Origin: Pseudomonas costantinii
GTDB taxonomy: Bacteria > Pseudomonadota > Gammaproteobacteria > Pseudomonadales > Pseudomonadaceae
Assembly (NCBI RefSeq): GCF_001870435.1
Contig: NZ_MDDR01000036.1
Span: forward strand, 177,803-241,802
Length of the DNA: 64,000 bases
Direction of reading: 5' to 3'
Under the pieces are notes generated by a model. It saw only the letters and a list, made by a program, of their open reading frames with translations, did not search any database and had not been told where the DNA came from. The stretch's first letter is position 1; each line of letters begins with the position of its first letter. Positions 1 to 9,314 of the stretch are shown piece by piece. The position numbers and the translations under genes were made by a program.

Positions 1-876
1 CGGCGCAAGGAACATGAACGCAAATTCAATCGGCTCCGTTACCCCAGTCAAGAACGAGGTCAGTGCCATGGACAGGAAAATCCCGCCCATTACTTTGCGG
101 CGTTCCGGCAACGCATTGCGGTACATCGCCAGGCACGCAGCGGGCAGGCCGAACAGCATCACCGGGAACATGCCGGTCATGAACTGGCCGCCTTTCGGGT
201 CGCCGGCGAAGTAGCGGGTCAGGTCGCCGGTCACCACGGCGCCGGTGGCCGGATCGGTGAAACTGCCAAACACAAACCACGCCATATTGTTGAGGATGTG
301 GTGCAGTCCGGTGACGATCAGCAAGCGATTGAACACGCCGAACACGAAGGCGCCAAAGCTGCCACTTTCCATCAGCAGCACACCGAAGCTGTTGATGCCG
401 TGCTGCACCGGCGGCCAGATCAGGCCAAAGATCACGCCCAATCCGACGGCACTAAACCCGGTGACAATCGGCACAAACCGTCGCCCACCAAAGAACGCCA
501 GGTATTCCGGCAGCTTGATGTCCTTGAAGCGGTTATACAGCCCACCTGCCATCAAACCGCTGACGATACCGGCGAGCATGCCCATGTTGATGGTCGTGTC
601 CATCACCTTGAGGGTGGAGACCATCACCAAGTAACCAATGGCGCCTGCCAGGCCTGCCGTGCCGTTATTGTCACGGGCAAAACCCACGGCGATACCGATG
701 GCGAAGATCAACGCGAGGTTGGCGAAAATCGCCTGCCCGGCGTCGTGCATCACGGCGATGTTCAAAAGGTCGGTGTCGCCCAGGCGCAACAGCAGGCCTG
801 CGATCGGCAAGATCGCGATCGGCAGCATCAGCGCGCGGCCCAGGCGTTGCAGGCCCTCGATAAAATGTTGGTACAT
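1..876 (-). CDS. nagE: N-acetylglucosamine PTS transporter, EIIC part (3' end outside window)
   Basis: The visible 292 residues form the membrane EIIC domain of a glucose/GlcNAc-class PTS permease, which imports N-acetylglucosamine and phosphorylates it. The protein begins MYQHFIEGLQRLGRALMLPI and contains family signatures such as PEYLAFFGGRRFVPI, GLHHILNN and TGVTEPIEF. The frame stays open to base 1, so the rest of EIIC and any C-terminal EIIB domain lie outside the window. The ATG is preceded by GGGAG with a 7-base spacer. It is the last visible gene of the nag operon, 26 bases after nagF, whose product supplies the phosphoryl relay. Assignment to GlcNAc rather than glucose rests mainly on the neighbouring nagA and nagB-II genes. 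Confidence 0.93.
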   Translation of the reverse strand, partial: MYQHFIEGLQRLGRALMLPIAILPIAGLLLRLGDTDLLNIAVMHDAGQAIFANLALIFAIGIAVGFARDNNGTAGLAGAIGYLVMVSTLKVMDTTINMGMLAGIVSGLMAGGLYNRFKDIKLPEYLAFFGGRRFVPIVTGFSAVGLGVIFGLIWPPVQHGINSFGVLLMESGSFGAFVFGVFNRLLIVTGLHHILNNMAWFVFGSFTDPATGAVVTGDLTRYFAGDPKGGQFMTGMFPVMLFGLPAACLAMYRNALPERRKVMGGIFLSMALTSFLTGVTEPIEFAFMFLAP

Positions 877-902
877 GGCGTGTCTCCCTTTTCTTGTTGT
901 TT

Positions 903-3413
903 TCAGCTCAGCGGCCAGTGGTGTTGACAGGCTTGGCGAACGGCTTTGGCACTGCTCAGGTCAAGCAGGCCTTGGCTCAATTGCCGGCATTGCGCCGCGT
1001 CCAGATGGCGGACGCGGTCCTTGATTTCTCCGATTTGCGGCGGGCTTACGGACAGCTCCCTGACTCCCAGGCCCACCAGCACGGGCGTGGCCAGCGGGTC
1101 GCAAGCCAAGGCACCGCACACACCGACCCAACGGCCGTGTTTGGCAGCTCCGGCGCAGGTTTGGGCGATCAGTCGCAGCAGTGCCGGGTGCAGGGCGTCG
1201 ACCCGTGCGGCGAGGCCTGCATGGTCGCGGTCCATGGCCAGGGTGTACTGGGACAGATCATTGGTGCCGATGGACAAAAAGTCCGCGTGCTTGGCCAGTT
1301 GTTCGGCCATCAGCGCGGCGGCGGGCACTTCGATCATCACGCCCAGCTCCGGGCGCTGGGTCAGTTCCAGCTCCGCGCACAACTCATCCAGGCGCTGGCG
1401 GATTTGCAGCAGTTCATCAACCTCGCTGACCATCGGCAGCAGAATTCGGCAGCGTTCCAAGGGGCTGACTTGCAGCAGCGCGCGCAGTTGCTGGTCGAGT
1501 ACTTCAGGGCGTACCTGGGCCAGGCGAATGCCGCGCAGGCCCAACACCGGATTGGCCTCGACCGGCAGCGGCAAGTAGTCGAGCTGTTTATCGCCGCCCA
1601 CATCGATGGTGCGGATGATCACTGACTTGTCGCCCATGGCATCCAGCACGGCTTGATAAGCCTGGCGCTGTTCCTGTTCATCCGGCGCGGTGCGACGGTC
1701 GACGAAGAGAAATTCGGTGCGCAGCAGGCCGACACCATCAGCGCCGTTTGCAAACGCCACCTGGGCTTCGGCGCTGGAGGCGACATTGGCAGCGACTTCG
1801 ATGCTCACGCCGTCGGTGGTGCGTGCAGGCTGTTGGGCTTGGGCCTGTTGCTGTTGGCGGCGTAGCTTTTGTGCGTCGCGGATCTGATGCACTTCGGCGT
1901 GGCGCGCCTCGCTGGGTGCCAGTTCCAGGCGACCGTTGGCGGCGTCCAGCACCACGCGTTGGCCTTGGGGCACGTCGAGCACATCGCTGCCCAACGCGAC
2001 CACACAGGGCAAGCCTTTACCTCGGGCGAGGATTGCCACATGTGAGGTGGCACCGCCTTCTGCCATGCAGATACCGGCCGCATGTTGCTCGCTCAGTTGC
2101 AGCAGGTCAGACGGTGTCAGTTCATGGGCACTGACGATTGCACCGGCGGGTAATTCGAAGTGCCAGGCTTCACCCAGCAGTGAACGCAGCACGCGTTGTT
2201 GCAGGTCCCGCAGATCATTGGCGCGCTCGGCAAACAGTGGCTTGCCCAGGGCCAGCAACACCGCGCATTGCGCCTGGATCGCGTCGCGCCAGGCGTGGGT
2301 GGCGGCGCTGCCGTGTTCGATGGCGGCGGTCGCCGCCTCCAGCAAGGTCGGGTCTTCGAGCAGGGCAAGGTGGGCGGCGAAGATCTCTTCTTCGTCGACG
2401 TTCTTGCGCTGGCGGGCGTGGTCCAGGGTCGCTCGGATTTCGTTGCGCACTTGTTCCAGGGCGGTGTCCAGTTGTTGCAGTTGTTCGTCGGCGCGGTGGT
2501 GGCCGGTGTCTTCCGGTAACTCGATGCCGGTCAGGCGAAACAGCGGCCCGCAGACCAGGCCGGGTGCTGCGCACACGCCTTGCAGTACACCGGCTTCGGT
2601 GTTCGCCCGACGGGGTGCGATGGCGACGGGGGCGTGATGTTCTTCGCTGATAGCGATTGAGAGCGCAGCGACCAATGCCTGCAACGCCACCTCGCAATCC
2701 TTGCCGCGACAGGTCACGTGCACCTCGTCGCCCTCGCCAATCCCTAGTCCCAGCAAGCCGATCAGGCTGTCACACGACGCCGATTTACCGTTGAAGTGCA
2801 GGTGCGCCTGGCCACTGAAACCCTGGGCGGTCTTGCGGATCAACGCCGCCGGACGCGCATGCAGGCCACCGCGATGGGTGATGTGCACGCTGGCGCTGGC
2901 TTCGGCCTCCGAGTTATCCACAGACGCTTGAACCGGCGCCGCCGAGCGCGCCACGATTTGCAGCAGCGGTTCACCGACCTTGACCGTTTTCCCGGCAATC
3001 GAGCGCAGTTCAAAACGCTCGCCATTGGTCAGAATGATCAGGCTGACCAGGCTTTTGCATTGCCGTGCAATCCGGTCCAGATCGAACTGCACCAGCGCCT
3101 GGCCCTTGCTCACTTGCTCGCCATTTTTCACCAACAGCGCAAACCCTTCGCCATTCAGCTCCACCGTGTCGATGCCCACATGCATCAATACCTCGGCACC
3201 GTTCTCGGCACGAATCGTCAGTGCGTGACCGGTGCGCGCGACATGGATGATCACTCCATCACAGGGCGCGTGCAGGCAGTCATTCAACGGGTCGATGGCA
3301 ATGCCGTCGCCCATCGCGCCACTGGCGAATACTTCGTCGGGAACGTTGCCCAGGGTCAGCACCGGCCCGCTGAGGGGCGCGCTAAGGGTCAATTCATTAT
3401 TGTTGTTGGACAT
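903..3413 (-). CDS. nagF: Fused PTS phosphoryl-transfer protein EIIA-HPr-EI
   Basis: A multidomain cytoplasmic protein that carries phosphate from PEP to the GlcNAc permease. Counting from the chosen ATG (836 residues), EIIA-Glc spans about 1-155 with active His78 (LMHVGIDTVELNGEGF). HPr spans about 172-258 with His185 (GGLHARPAA). Enzyme I fills about 275-836 with His458 (GGATSHVAI) and a PEP-utiliser C-terminal barrel. The ATG giving MSNNNNELTLSAP was chosen because EIIA homology begins just after it. In-frame starts at 3428 (ATG) and 3449 (GTG) would add 5 or 12 residues, and no strong ribosome binding site decides between them. The gene directly follows nagB-II and precedes nagE. Confidence 0.92.
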   Translation of the reverse strand: MSNNNNELTLSAPLSGPVLTLGNVPDEVFASGAMGDGIAIDPLNDCLHAPCDGVIIHVARTGHALTIRAENGAEVLMHVGIDTVELNGEGFALLVKNGEQVSKGQALVQFDLDRIARQCKSLVSLIILTNGERFELRSIAGKTVKVGEPLLQIVARSAAPVQASVDNSEAEASASVHITHRGGLHARPAALIRKTAQGFSGQAHLHFNGKSASCDSLIGLLGLGIGEGDEVHVTCRGKDCEVALQALVAALSIAISEEHHAPVAIAPRRANTEAGVLQGVCAAPGLVCGPLFRLTGIELPEDTGHHRADEQLQQLDTALEQVRNEIRATLDHARQRKNVDEEEIFAAHLALLEDPTLLEAATAAIEHGSAATHAWRDAIQAQCAVLLALGKPLFAERANDLRDLQQRVLRSLLGEAWHFELPAGAIVSAHELTPSDLLQLSEQHAAGICMAEGGATSHVAILARGKGLPCVVALGSDVLDVPQGQRVVLDAANGRLELAPSEARHAEVHQIRDAQKLRRQQQQAQAQQPARTTDGVSIEVAANVASSAEAQVAFANGADGVGLLRTEFLFVDRRTAPDEQEQRQAYQAVLDAMGDKSVIIRTIDVGGDKQLDYLPLPVEANPVLGLRGIRLAQVRPEVLDQQLRALLQVSPLERCRILLPMVSEVDELLQIRQRLDELCAELELTQRPELGVMIEVPAAALMAEQLAKHADFLSIGTNDLSQYTLAMDRDHAGLAARVDALHPALLRLIAQTCAGAAKHGRWVGVCGALACDPLATPVLVGLGVRELSVSPPQIGEIKDRVRHLDAAQCRQLSQGLLDLSSAKAVRQACQHHWPLS

Positions 3414-3449
3414 GGGCACGGTACTCATCAGGAAAACGCTGCAAACCAC

Positions 3450-4472
3450 TCAGTGAGTGCGGGTAACTTTGCTCAGGTGACGCGGCTGGTCCGGGTCCAT
3501 GCCCCGGGCTTCGGCCAGGCCTGCGGCCATCACGTAAAAGCTTTGGATGGCCAGGATCGGGTCCAGGCTGGGGTGTTCGGCGCGGCTCAGGGTCAGGTCG
3601 CGCTCGGCGATATCGTCCGGTGCGGCCAGCAACACGCGAGCGCCGCGTTGGCGCATGTCGGCGGCCAGGCTCAACAGACCGGCTTGTTCGGCGCCACGCG
3701 GGGCGAATACCAGCAGCGGGTAGTTGTCGCCGATCAAGGCCATCGGCCCGTGGCGCACTTCGGCACTGCTGAAGGCTTCGGCCTGGATCGCCGAGGTTTC
3801 CTTGAGCTTGAGCGCGGCTTCCTGGGCGATGGCAAAACCGGCGCCACGGCCGATTACCATCAATTGCTGACAGCCGCGCAGGGCGTCGATGGCGTGGGTC
3901 CAATCTTGCTTGGCGGCTGCACGCAGATCATCGGGCAGGGCGCGGCAGGCTTGCAGCAAGTCGGGCTCTTGGTTCCAGTGGCCGATCAACAACGCGCTGG
4001 CGCTGAGGGTGGCGATAAAGCTTTTGGTGGCCGCGACGCTTTGTTCCGGCCCGGCGCACAGTGGCACGTGGAATTCGCAGGCAGCTTCCAGCGGGGAGTC
4101 TTCGGCGTTGACCATCGAAATGCTCAGGGCACCGCGTTTGCGCAGCAGGCGCAGGCTGTTGACCAGGTCCGGACTTTGCCCCGACTGGGAGAACCCGAAT
4201 GCCACCTGGCCGCTGACCTTCATCGGCGCCTGCAACAAGGTCACCACCGACATCGGCAACGACGCCACCGGGATGCCCACGTGTTGCATGGTCAAATAGG
4301 CGAAATAGCTCGCGGCATGATCCGAGCTGCCGCGGGCGATGGTCATCGCCACTTGCGGCGGCTGACGGCGCAGGCGCCCGGCGATTTCTTCCAGTGGCGG
4401 GTCGAGGCGTTGCAGTTGTGCCGCGACGGCGTCACAGGAGGCCAGGGCCTCTTCAAGCATTTTTGAAGTCAA
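3450..4472 (-). CDS. SIS-domain glucosamine-6-phosphate deaminase (NagB-II type)
   Basis: A cytoplasmic protein with two sugar-isomerase (SIS) domains, resembling the isomerase half of GlmS but without the glutaminase half. In nag operons this family replaces classical NagB and converts glucosamine-6-phosphate to fructose-6-phosphate and ammonia. Visible SIS signatures are ARGSSDHAASYFAYL, FSQSGQSPD and GRGAGFAIAQEAALKLKE. A TTG at 4472 has GGAG six bases upstream. An ATG at 4460 would shorten the protein by four residues but has no well-placed site. Either start overlaps the nagA stop, so translation is probably coupled. The position between nagA and nagF fits amino-sugar catabolism. Confidence 0.87.
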   Translation of the reverse strand: MTSKMLEEALASCDAVAAQLQRLDPPLEEIAGRLRRQPPQVAMTIARGSSDHAASYFAYLTMQHVGIPVASLPMSVVTLLQAPMKVSGQVAFGFSQSGQSPDLVNSLRLLRKRGALSISMVNAEDSPLEAACEFHVPLCAGPEQSVAATKSFIATLSASALLIGHWNQEPDLLQACRALPDDLRAAAKQDWTHAIDALRGCQQLMVIGRGAGFAIAQEAALKLKETSAIQAEAFSSAEVRHGPMALIGDNYPLLVFAPRGAEQAGLLSLAADMRQRGARVLLAAPDDIAERDLTLSRAEHPSLDPILAIQSFYVMAAGLAEARGMDPDQPRHLSKVTRTH

Positions 4473-5559
4473 TGGTTTCTCCTTCGACCATTACGTCGGT
4501 GAGTGTCAGGGAGCGGTCCATGCGCACGCAGTCGGCAAAGCTGCCGGGTTGCAGGCGTCCGCGTTCTTCGAGGCCCAGGTAGTCCGCAGGAAATTGCGAC
4601 AGGCGTTGTGAGGCTTCGCTGATAGGCAGGCCGATTTTCACCAGGTTGCGCAGCGCCTGATCCATGGTCAGGGTGCTACCGGCCAGGGTGCCGTCGGCCA
4701 GGCGCACACCGCCCAGGCATTTAGTTACGGTGTGGCTGCCCAGCTTGTATTCGCCGTCGGGCATACCGGCGGCGGCGGTGGAGTCGGTGACGCAGTACAG
4801 GCACGGGATCGAGCGCAGGGCCACACGCATGGCGCCGGGGTGTACGTGCAGCAAGTCCGGGATCAGCTCGGCGTATTTGGCGTGGGCCAGTGCCGCGCCG
4901 ACGATGCCCGGTTCGCGGTGATGCAGCGGGCTCATGGCGTTGTACAAGTGCGTGAAGCTGGTGGCACCGGCGGCGAGGGCGGCGACGCCTTCCTCATAGC
5001 TGCCCAGGGTGTGGCCGATCTGCATGCGCACGCCGCGTTCGCTGAGGGCGCGGATCAACGCGTCATGCCCGGCGATTTCTGGGGCGATGGTGATCACTCG
5101 GATCGGTGCCAGGCGCAGGTAGGCTTCCACTTCCGCCATCAACGCGGTGTGAGCGAAGTTGGGTTGCGCGCCGAGTTTTCCCGGATTGATGTAGGGGCCT
5201 TCCAGGTGAACACCGAGTACGCGGGCGCTGCCTGTAGGACGTTGTTCGCAAAAGGTGCCGAGTTGGCCGAGCACGCTGGAGATTTCGTCGACCGGTGCAG
5301 TCATGGTGGTAGCCAGCAGCGAGGTCGTACCAAAACGCACGTGGGTACGGGTGATGGTCTCGAACGCGCTGGCGCCTTCCATGATGTCTTTGCCGCCGCC
5401 GCCATGCACATGCAGGTCGATAAAGCCGGGCAGCAAGTAAGGCAGGTCATTTTCAGTCGGGTCGCAAGGCACGCCGTCGATGGCGATCACCTTGCCGTGC
5501 TCGTGCACCAGGCGGCCGCGAATCCAGCCGCTGGGCGTGAGGATGTTGTCTTCGGACAT
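4453..5559 (-). CDS. nagA: N-acetylglucosamine-6-phosphate deacetylase
   Basis: A 368-residue cytoplasmic amidohydrolase that removes acetate from GlcNAc-6-phosphate. The metal-site motif DLHVHGGGG lies near residue 50. Further family motifs are GVHLEGPYINP, QIGHTLGSYEEG, FTHLYNAMSPLHHREPG and VTDSTAAAGMPDG. The open frame extends upstream to 5691, but those 44 extra codons encode low-complexity Ser/Thr-rich sequence and overlap nagR, so the ATG at 5559 (MSEDNILTPSG) is the better start. It lies 10 bases after the nagR stop and its own end overlaps nagB-II. Confidence 0.94.
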   Translation of the reverse strand: MSEDNILTPSGWIRGRLVHEHGKVIAIDGVPCDPTENDLPYLLPGFIDLHVHGGGGKDIMEGASAFETITRTHVRFGTTSLLATTMTAPVDEISSVLGQLGTFCEQRPTGSARVLGVHLEGPYINPGKLGAQPNFAHTALMAEVEAYLRLAPIRVITIAPEIAGHDALIRALSERGVRMQIGHTLGSYEEGVAALAAGATSFTHLYNAMSPLHHREPGIVGAALAHAKYAELIPDLLHVHPGAMRVALRSIPCLYCVTDSTAAAGMPDGEYKLGSHTVTKCLGGVRLADGTLAGSTLTMDQALRNLVKIGLPISEASQRLSQFPADYLGLEERGRLQPGSFADCVRMDRSLTLTDVMVEGETIDFKNA

Positions 5560-5569
5560 GGGCAGTTCT

Positions 5570-6328
5570 CTAGAGTCGCAATTCAGCGGAATAGTCGTGG
5601 CGGCGCAGCTCTGCGACGAAGTCGTAGTAGTCGTTGCGGCAGTAGGTGTCGGTGATTTCAATCGGCGTGTTGTCGGCGGTGTAGCCGACACGGGTCATCA
5701 GCAGCATGGCGGTGCCGGGGGCGATGCCCACCAACTTGGCGAACTCATCCGAGGCGTTGATTGCCTGGATATGCTGCAGGGCGCGCACGATGGGCTTGCC
5801 GATGCCTTCCAGGTATTCGTACAGCGAATTGCCGATGGCTTGCGGATGCGGCAACACCGAGGCGGGCATGGTGGTCATTTCAATTGCCATCACTGTGTCG
5901 TCGGCCTTACGCAGACGTTTGAGGCGCGCCACTTTGTCGGTAGGCGACAGGCACAGGCGGATCAGTTCTTCGTGGGTCGGCGGGGTGATGTCGCGCTCCA
6001 ACCATTGAGAGGTGGGCACAAAACCTTTGAGTCGCAGCATTTCGCTGAACCCCGACAGGCGCGACAGCGGTTGTTCCAGGCGTGGCGTGATAAAGGTGCC
6101 GGAGCCTTGGCTGCGTCGGATCAAGCCTTGGGCGAACAGCACTTCCAGCGCTTTGCGGGCGGTGACCCGCGAAATGCTCAGTTGCTCACTGAGGGCGCGC
6201 TCCGATGGCAAGGCCTGTTCGGATTTCCACTGGCCGGCATGGATCGCCGCCTCCAGGCTGCGCGCCAATTGCAAGTACAGCGGCGTGGATTGTTTGTCGT
6301 CGGGGCGCAAGGCCAGGATGGGATTCAT
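5570..6328 (-). CDS. nagR: GntR/HutC-family regulator of the nag operon
   Basis: A 252-residue transcription factor. The N-terminal winged helix (about residues 10-80) contains LPSERALSEQLSISRVTARK and GLIRRSQGSGTFI. A HutC/UTRA effector domain (about 95-245) follows, expected to bind a phosphorylated amino sugar such as GlcN-6-P or GlcNAc-6-P. It is the first gene of the nag operon, so it would autoregulate the operon. Repeated TGGTAT elements in the 262-base region upstream are candidate binding sites. The effector and the direction of control are inferred from family and context. Confidence 0.88.
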   Translation of the reverse strand: MNPILALRPDDKQSTPLYLQLARSLEAAIHAGQWKSEQALPSERALSEQLSISRVTARKALEVLFAQGLIRRSQGSGTFITPRLEQPLSRLSGFSEMLRLKGFVPTSQWLERDITPPTHEELIRLCLSPTDKVARLKRLRKADDTVMAIEMTTMPASVLPHPQAIGNSLYEYLEGIGKPIVRALQHIQAINASDEFAKLVGIAPGTAMLLMTRVGYTADNTPIEITDTYCRNDYYDFVAELRRHDYSAELRL

Positions 6329-6383
6329 CTGTCAGGTTTCCGATGCGTTATTGGAGTGTTGTCGCCCGGTAATGGCCGGAAAT

Positions 6384-6475
6384 TAATACCACTTAAATAC
6401 CATGTCAATGCAGCAAAAACGGTGCAAGCAATGGTTTTAGGGCCCTGCAATGGGGCCTGGTATCAAGTGGTATTA
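6384..6475. promoter_or_regulatory. Candidate NagR operators: paired TGGTAT repeats
   Basis: Two clusters lie upstream of nagR. Minus-strand reading of 6386-6402 gives TGGTAT-TTAAG-TGGTAT. Plus-strand 6458-6473 gives TGGTAT-CAAG-TGGTAT. The clusters face each other. Their position upstream of a GntR-family operon suggests operator sites; binding is not shown. Confidence 0.5.
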
Positions 6476-6514
6476 GAGAGGTCTGTATCGCGCGCAGAAC
6501 TACGCAGCCCGGCG

Positions 6515-6534
6515 CGGTGAACTGGTATTCACCG
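6515..6534. repeat. Short perfect hairpin between nagR and the L,D-transpeptidase gene
   Basis: CGGTGAA and TTCACCG flank a six-base loop CTGGTA. It carries another TGGTAT core across loop and stem and has no U-run, so it may be a further regulator site rather than a terminator. Confidence 0.35.
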
Positions 6535-6590
6535 GCAGGCGCTGCCAGGGGCAGGAATTATTTTCGAATTATTTTACGAACGGTACGAGA

Positions 6591-7094
6591 TTAAGGGCGA
6601 ATCTCGACCATGGTGCCGTCTTTGACCAGGTTCCAGACTTCACGCATGTCCATGTTGCGCATGCCGATGCAGCCGTCGGTCCAGTCCAGGGTGTGGAGCC
6701 ACTCCTCCGGGTACTCTTCGCTGTCGGGGGTGCCGTGGATCATGATCATGCCGCCGGGGCTCACGCCTTCGCGGCGGGCGCGGGCGGAGTCGCTGATATT
6801 GGGGTAGGAGATGTGCATGGACAGGTTGAAGCGGTCGCTGGTCTTGCGCCAGTCGATCCAATAAAAACCTTCCGGCGTGCGGCGGTCGCCTTCGAGCAGC
6901 TTGGTGCCCTTGGGGTTTTTGCCCAGGGAGATACGATAGGTCTTGAGGGGCTTGCCGTCGTTGATCAGTTGCAGCTGATGGGCAGACTTGAGGACCAGGA
7001 TTTTCTCGACAGGTTTACCGCCGATGATTTCCACAGTAGAGGCCGAAGACAGGGTAGCGAACGACAGACAGATAAGAGCAAGCAACAGACGCAT
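6591..7094 (-). CDS. L,D-transpeptidase (YkuD family), periplasmic
   Basis: A 167-residue secreted protein with signal peptide MRLLLALICLSFATLSSAS. The mature part is a single YkuD catalytic domain with an invariant His in MIHGTPDSEEYP and the nucleophile Cys in TDGCIGMRNMDM. Members cross-link peptidoglycan stems, attach lipoproteins, or modify peptidoglycan in other ways; the specific role cannot be read here. No LysM or PG-binding domain is present, so this is a minimal version. It is a single gene on the minus strand downstream of the nag regulatory region. Confidence 0.86.
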   Translation of the reverse strand: MRLLLALICLSFATLSSASTVEIIGGKPVEKILVLKSAHQLQLINDGKPLKTYRISLGKNPKGTKLLEGDRRTPEGFYWIDWRKTSDRFNLSMHISYPNISDSARARREGVSPGGMIMIHGTPDSEEYPEEWLHTLDWTDGCIGMRNMDMREVWNLVKDGTMVEIRP

Positions 7095-7132
7095 TAAAAC
7101 GGTTTCCCTTGTAAAAGGTGCTGCCTGGAATG

Positions 7133-7681
7133 TTATTTGGCCGACGGCATCATGGGCGGCACCGACTCGCTGCGTACCGGGAACACCTGTTGCCGACGGT
7201 CAGCGAAGAAGCATTCTAAGGTACGCCCGACCGTGCGGAAAGCCAGCTCGGACCAAGGGATGTCGGCTTCATCAAACAGCTTCACTTCCAGGCTTTCGGG
7301 GCCGGCGGCGAAGTCCAGGTCGACCAGATCGGCGCGGTAGAAAATGTGCACCTGGCTGATGTGCGGTACGTCGATCAAGGTGTAAATGCTCAGGTTGCAC
7401 ACGCGGGCGCAGGCTTCTTCCAGGGTTTCGCGCGCAGCGGCTTGCTCCACGGTTTCGCCGTTTTCCATAAAACCTGCGGGCAGGGTCCAGTAACCCAGGC
7501 GCGGCTCGATGGCACGTCGGCACAGCAGCACTTTATCGCCCCACACCGGCACGGTACCGGCGACGATATTGGGGTTCTGATAGTGAATGGTCGAGCAGTG
7601 ATCACACACAAAGCGCAGGCGTGCGTCGCCTTCGGGAATGCGCTGGGTAACCGGTTTACCGCACTGGCTGCAGAAGTTCAT
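7133..7681 (-). CDS. Nudix hydrolase with N-terminal zinc ribbon
   Basis: A 182-residue cytoplasmic hydrolase. The N-terminus has four zinc-binding cysteines in CSQCG and CDHCS (residues 4-35). The Nudix box is GFMENGETVEQAAARETLEE, followed by ACA where the classical box has a Gly. The family cleaves nucleoside-diphosphate-X substrates; the ribbon plus Nudix layout recalls NudC-like or ADP-ribose pyrophosphatases, but the substrate is not determined. The ATG giving MNFCSQCGKP starts exactly at the ribbon; an upstream in-frame start at 7708 would add nine unconserved residues. It is transcribed away from the second Nudix gene. Confidence 0.85.
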   Translation of the reverse strand: MNFCSQCGKPVTQRIPEGDARLRFVCDHCSTIHYQNPNIVAGTVPVWGDKVLLCRRAIEPRLGYWTLPAGFMENGETVEQAAARETLEEACARVCNLSIYTLIDVPHISQVHIFYRADLVDLDFAAGPESLEVKLFDEADIPWSELAFRTVGRTLECFFADRRQQVFPVRSESVPPMMPSAK

Positions 7682-7827
7682 GCTGGGGTTCCTGAGGAGT
7701 GGGCACATCTTGGCTTGGTGCCTGGCTTTCCTGCAAGTTGTCGTTTCGCGACACGCCTAAGGTTTGGGGTTGGGCACCCGCACGCTTTGGTGCATGATGC
7801 AAGGTAGCCAACAGACCGAGATGACTC

Positions 7828-8430
7828 ATGCTGGACGAGCTACTTCGCCGGGTAAGCAATCACACCCCTCACACACTGGAAACTGACGGGCGTTTCCCCG
7901 AGGCCGCGGTGCTGGTGCCGATTACCCGCAGTGACGAACCTGAGCTGATCTTGACCCTGCGCGCCAGCGGCCTGTCGACCCACGGTGGCGAAGTGGCGTT
8001 TCCCGGCGGGCGACGTGACCCTGAGGACCCGGACCTGATCTTTACCGCGCTGCGCGAAGCCGAAGAAGAGATCGGCCTGCCGCCTGGCCTGGTGGAAGTG
8101 ATCGGGCCGTTGAGCCCGCTGATTTCATTGCATGGCATTCGTGTCACGCCCTATGTCGGGATTATCCCTGACTATGTCGAATACCTGGCCAATGATGCCG
8201 AGATTGCCGCCGTCTTCAGCGTGCCCTTGGATTTCTTCCGCCAGGACCCGCGTGAACATACCCATAGAATCGATTACCAGGGCCGCAGTTGGTACGTGCC
8301 CAGTTACCGATTTGGCGAATACAAGATCTGGGGGCTGACGGCGATCATGATTGTCGAACTGATCAATCTGCTCTATGACGACGCCAAGATCAGTCTGCAT
8401 CAGCCGCCCAAGAGCTTCATCAATATCTAA
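7828..8430 (+). CDS. CoA pyrophosphatase-like Nudix hydrolase
   Basis: A 200-residue Nudix protein of the NudL/YeaB group, which cleaves CoA and its derivatives to phosphopantetheine and adenosine 3',5'-bisphosphate. It shows the group's extended signature LSTHGGEVAFPGGRRDPED, running into the Nudix box with LREAEEEIGL (about residues 50-88). It heads a plus-strand cluster with the carbonic-anhydrase-like gene 35 bases downstream. Substrate is inferred from the group. Confidence 0.83.
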   Translation: MLDELLRRVSNHTPHTLETDGRFPEAAVLVPITRSDEPELILTLRASGLSTHGGEVAFPGGRRDPEDPDLIFTALREAEEEIGLPPGLVEVIGPLSPLISLHGIRVTPYVGIIPDYVEYLANDAEIAAVFSVPLDFFRQDPREHTHRIDYQGRSWYVPSYRFGEYKIWGLTAIMIVELINLLYDDAKISLHQPPKSFINI

Positions 8431-8465
8431 GCCATCGTTTGAATGGCGAGCCGTGAGGAAAAACC

Positions 8466-8986
<521 letters not shown>

Positions 8987-8990
<4 letters not shown>

Positions 8991-9202
8991 ACCCGATTGA
9001 ACGGCCCGTCGCCTCGCCGTGCGTGAATATTTGTGCGCTGGATGATGACGATATCTGCACCGGCTGCCAGCGTACGGTGGATGAGATTACGCGGTGGAGC
9101 CGCATGGACAATGCTGAACGCCGGGTGGTGCTGGGGTTGTGCCATGAACGGGCGAAGGCGAGTGGGTTGGTGTGGATGATTCCCGGGAAACCCGGCGCCT
9201 GA
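8987..9202 (+). CDS. Small DUF1289 protein with four cysteines
   Basis: A 71-residue protein with the DUF1289 pattern SPCVNICALDDDDICTGCQR followed by TVDEITRWSRM, where four cysteines could hold a metal or Fe-S centre. The family is widespread in proteobacteria and its function is not known to me. Translation starts in the ATGA overlap with the carbonic-anhydrase-like gene. A REP hairpin begins 22 bases after its stop. Confidence 0.87.
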
Positions 9203-9224
9203 CTATCGTGGTCGACAGGCTTCC

Positions 9225-9264
9225 TGTGGTGAGCGGGCTTGTTGTGGCAAGCCCGCTCGCCACA
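9225..9264. repeat. REP hairpin
   Basis: Arms of 17 bases (TGTGGTGAGCGGGCTTG and its complement) with one mismatch surround a six-base loop. It sits between the DUF1289 and VUT genes and is related to the element at 34799-34828. Confidence 0.8.
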
Positions 9265-9314
9265 CGGGTTGCGGTGCATTACCCTGTGCGCATTACCCAC
9301 AGGTCCCTCGCCCC

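Noticed and set aside
2796..4466. 556-codon plus-strand ORF antisense to nagF and nagB-II
   Set aside because: Composition is typical of a shadow frame in high-GC DNA, and the minus-strand genes carry clear family motifs.
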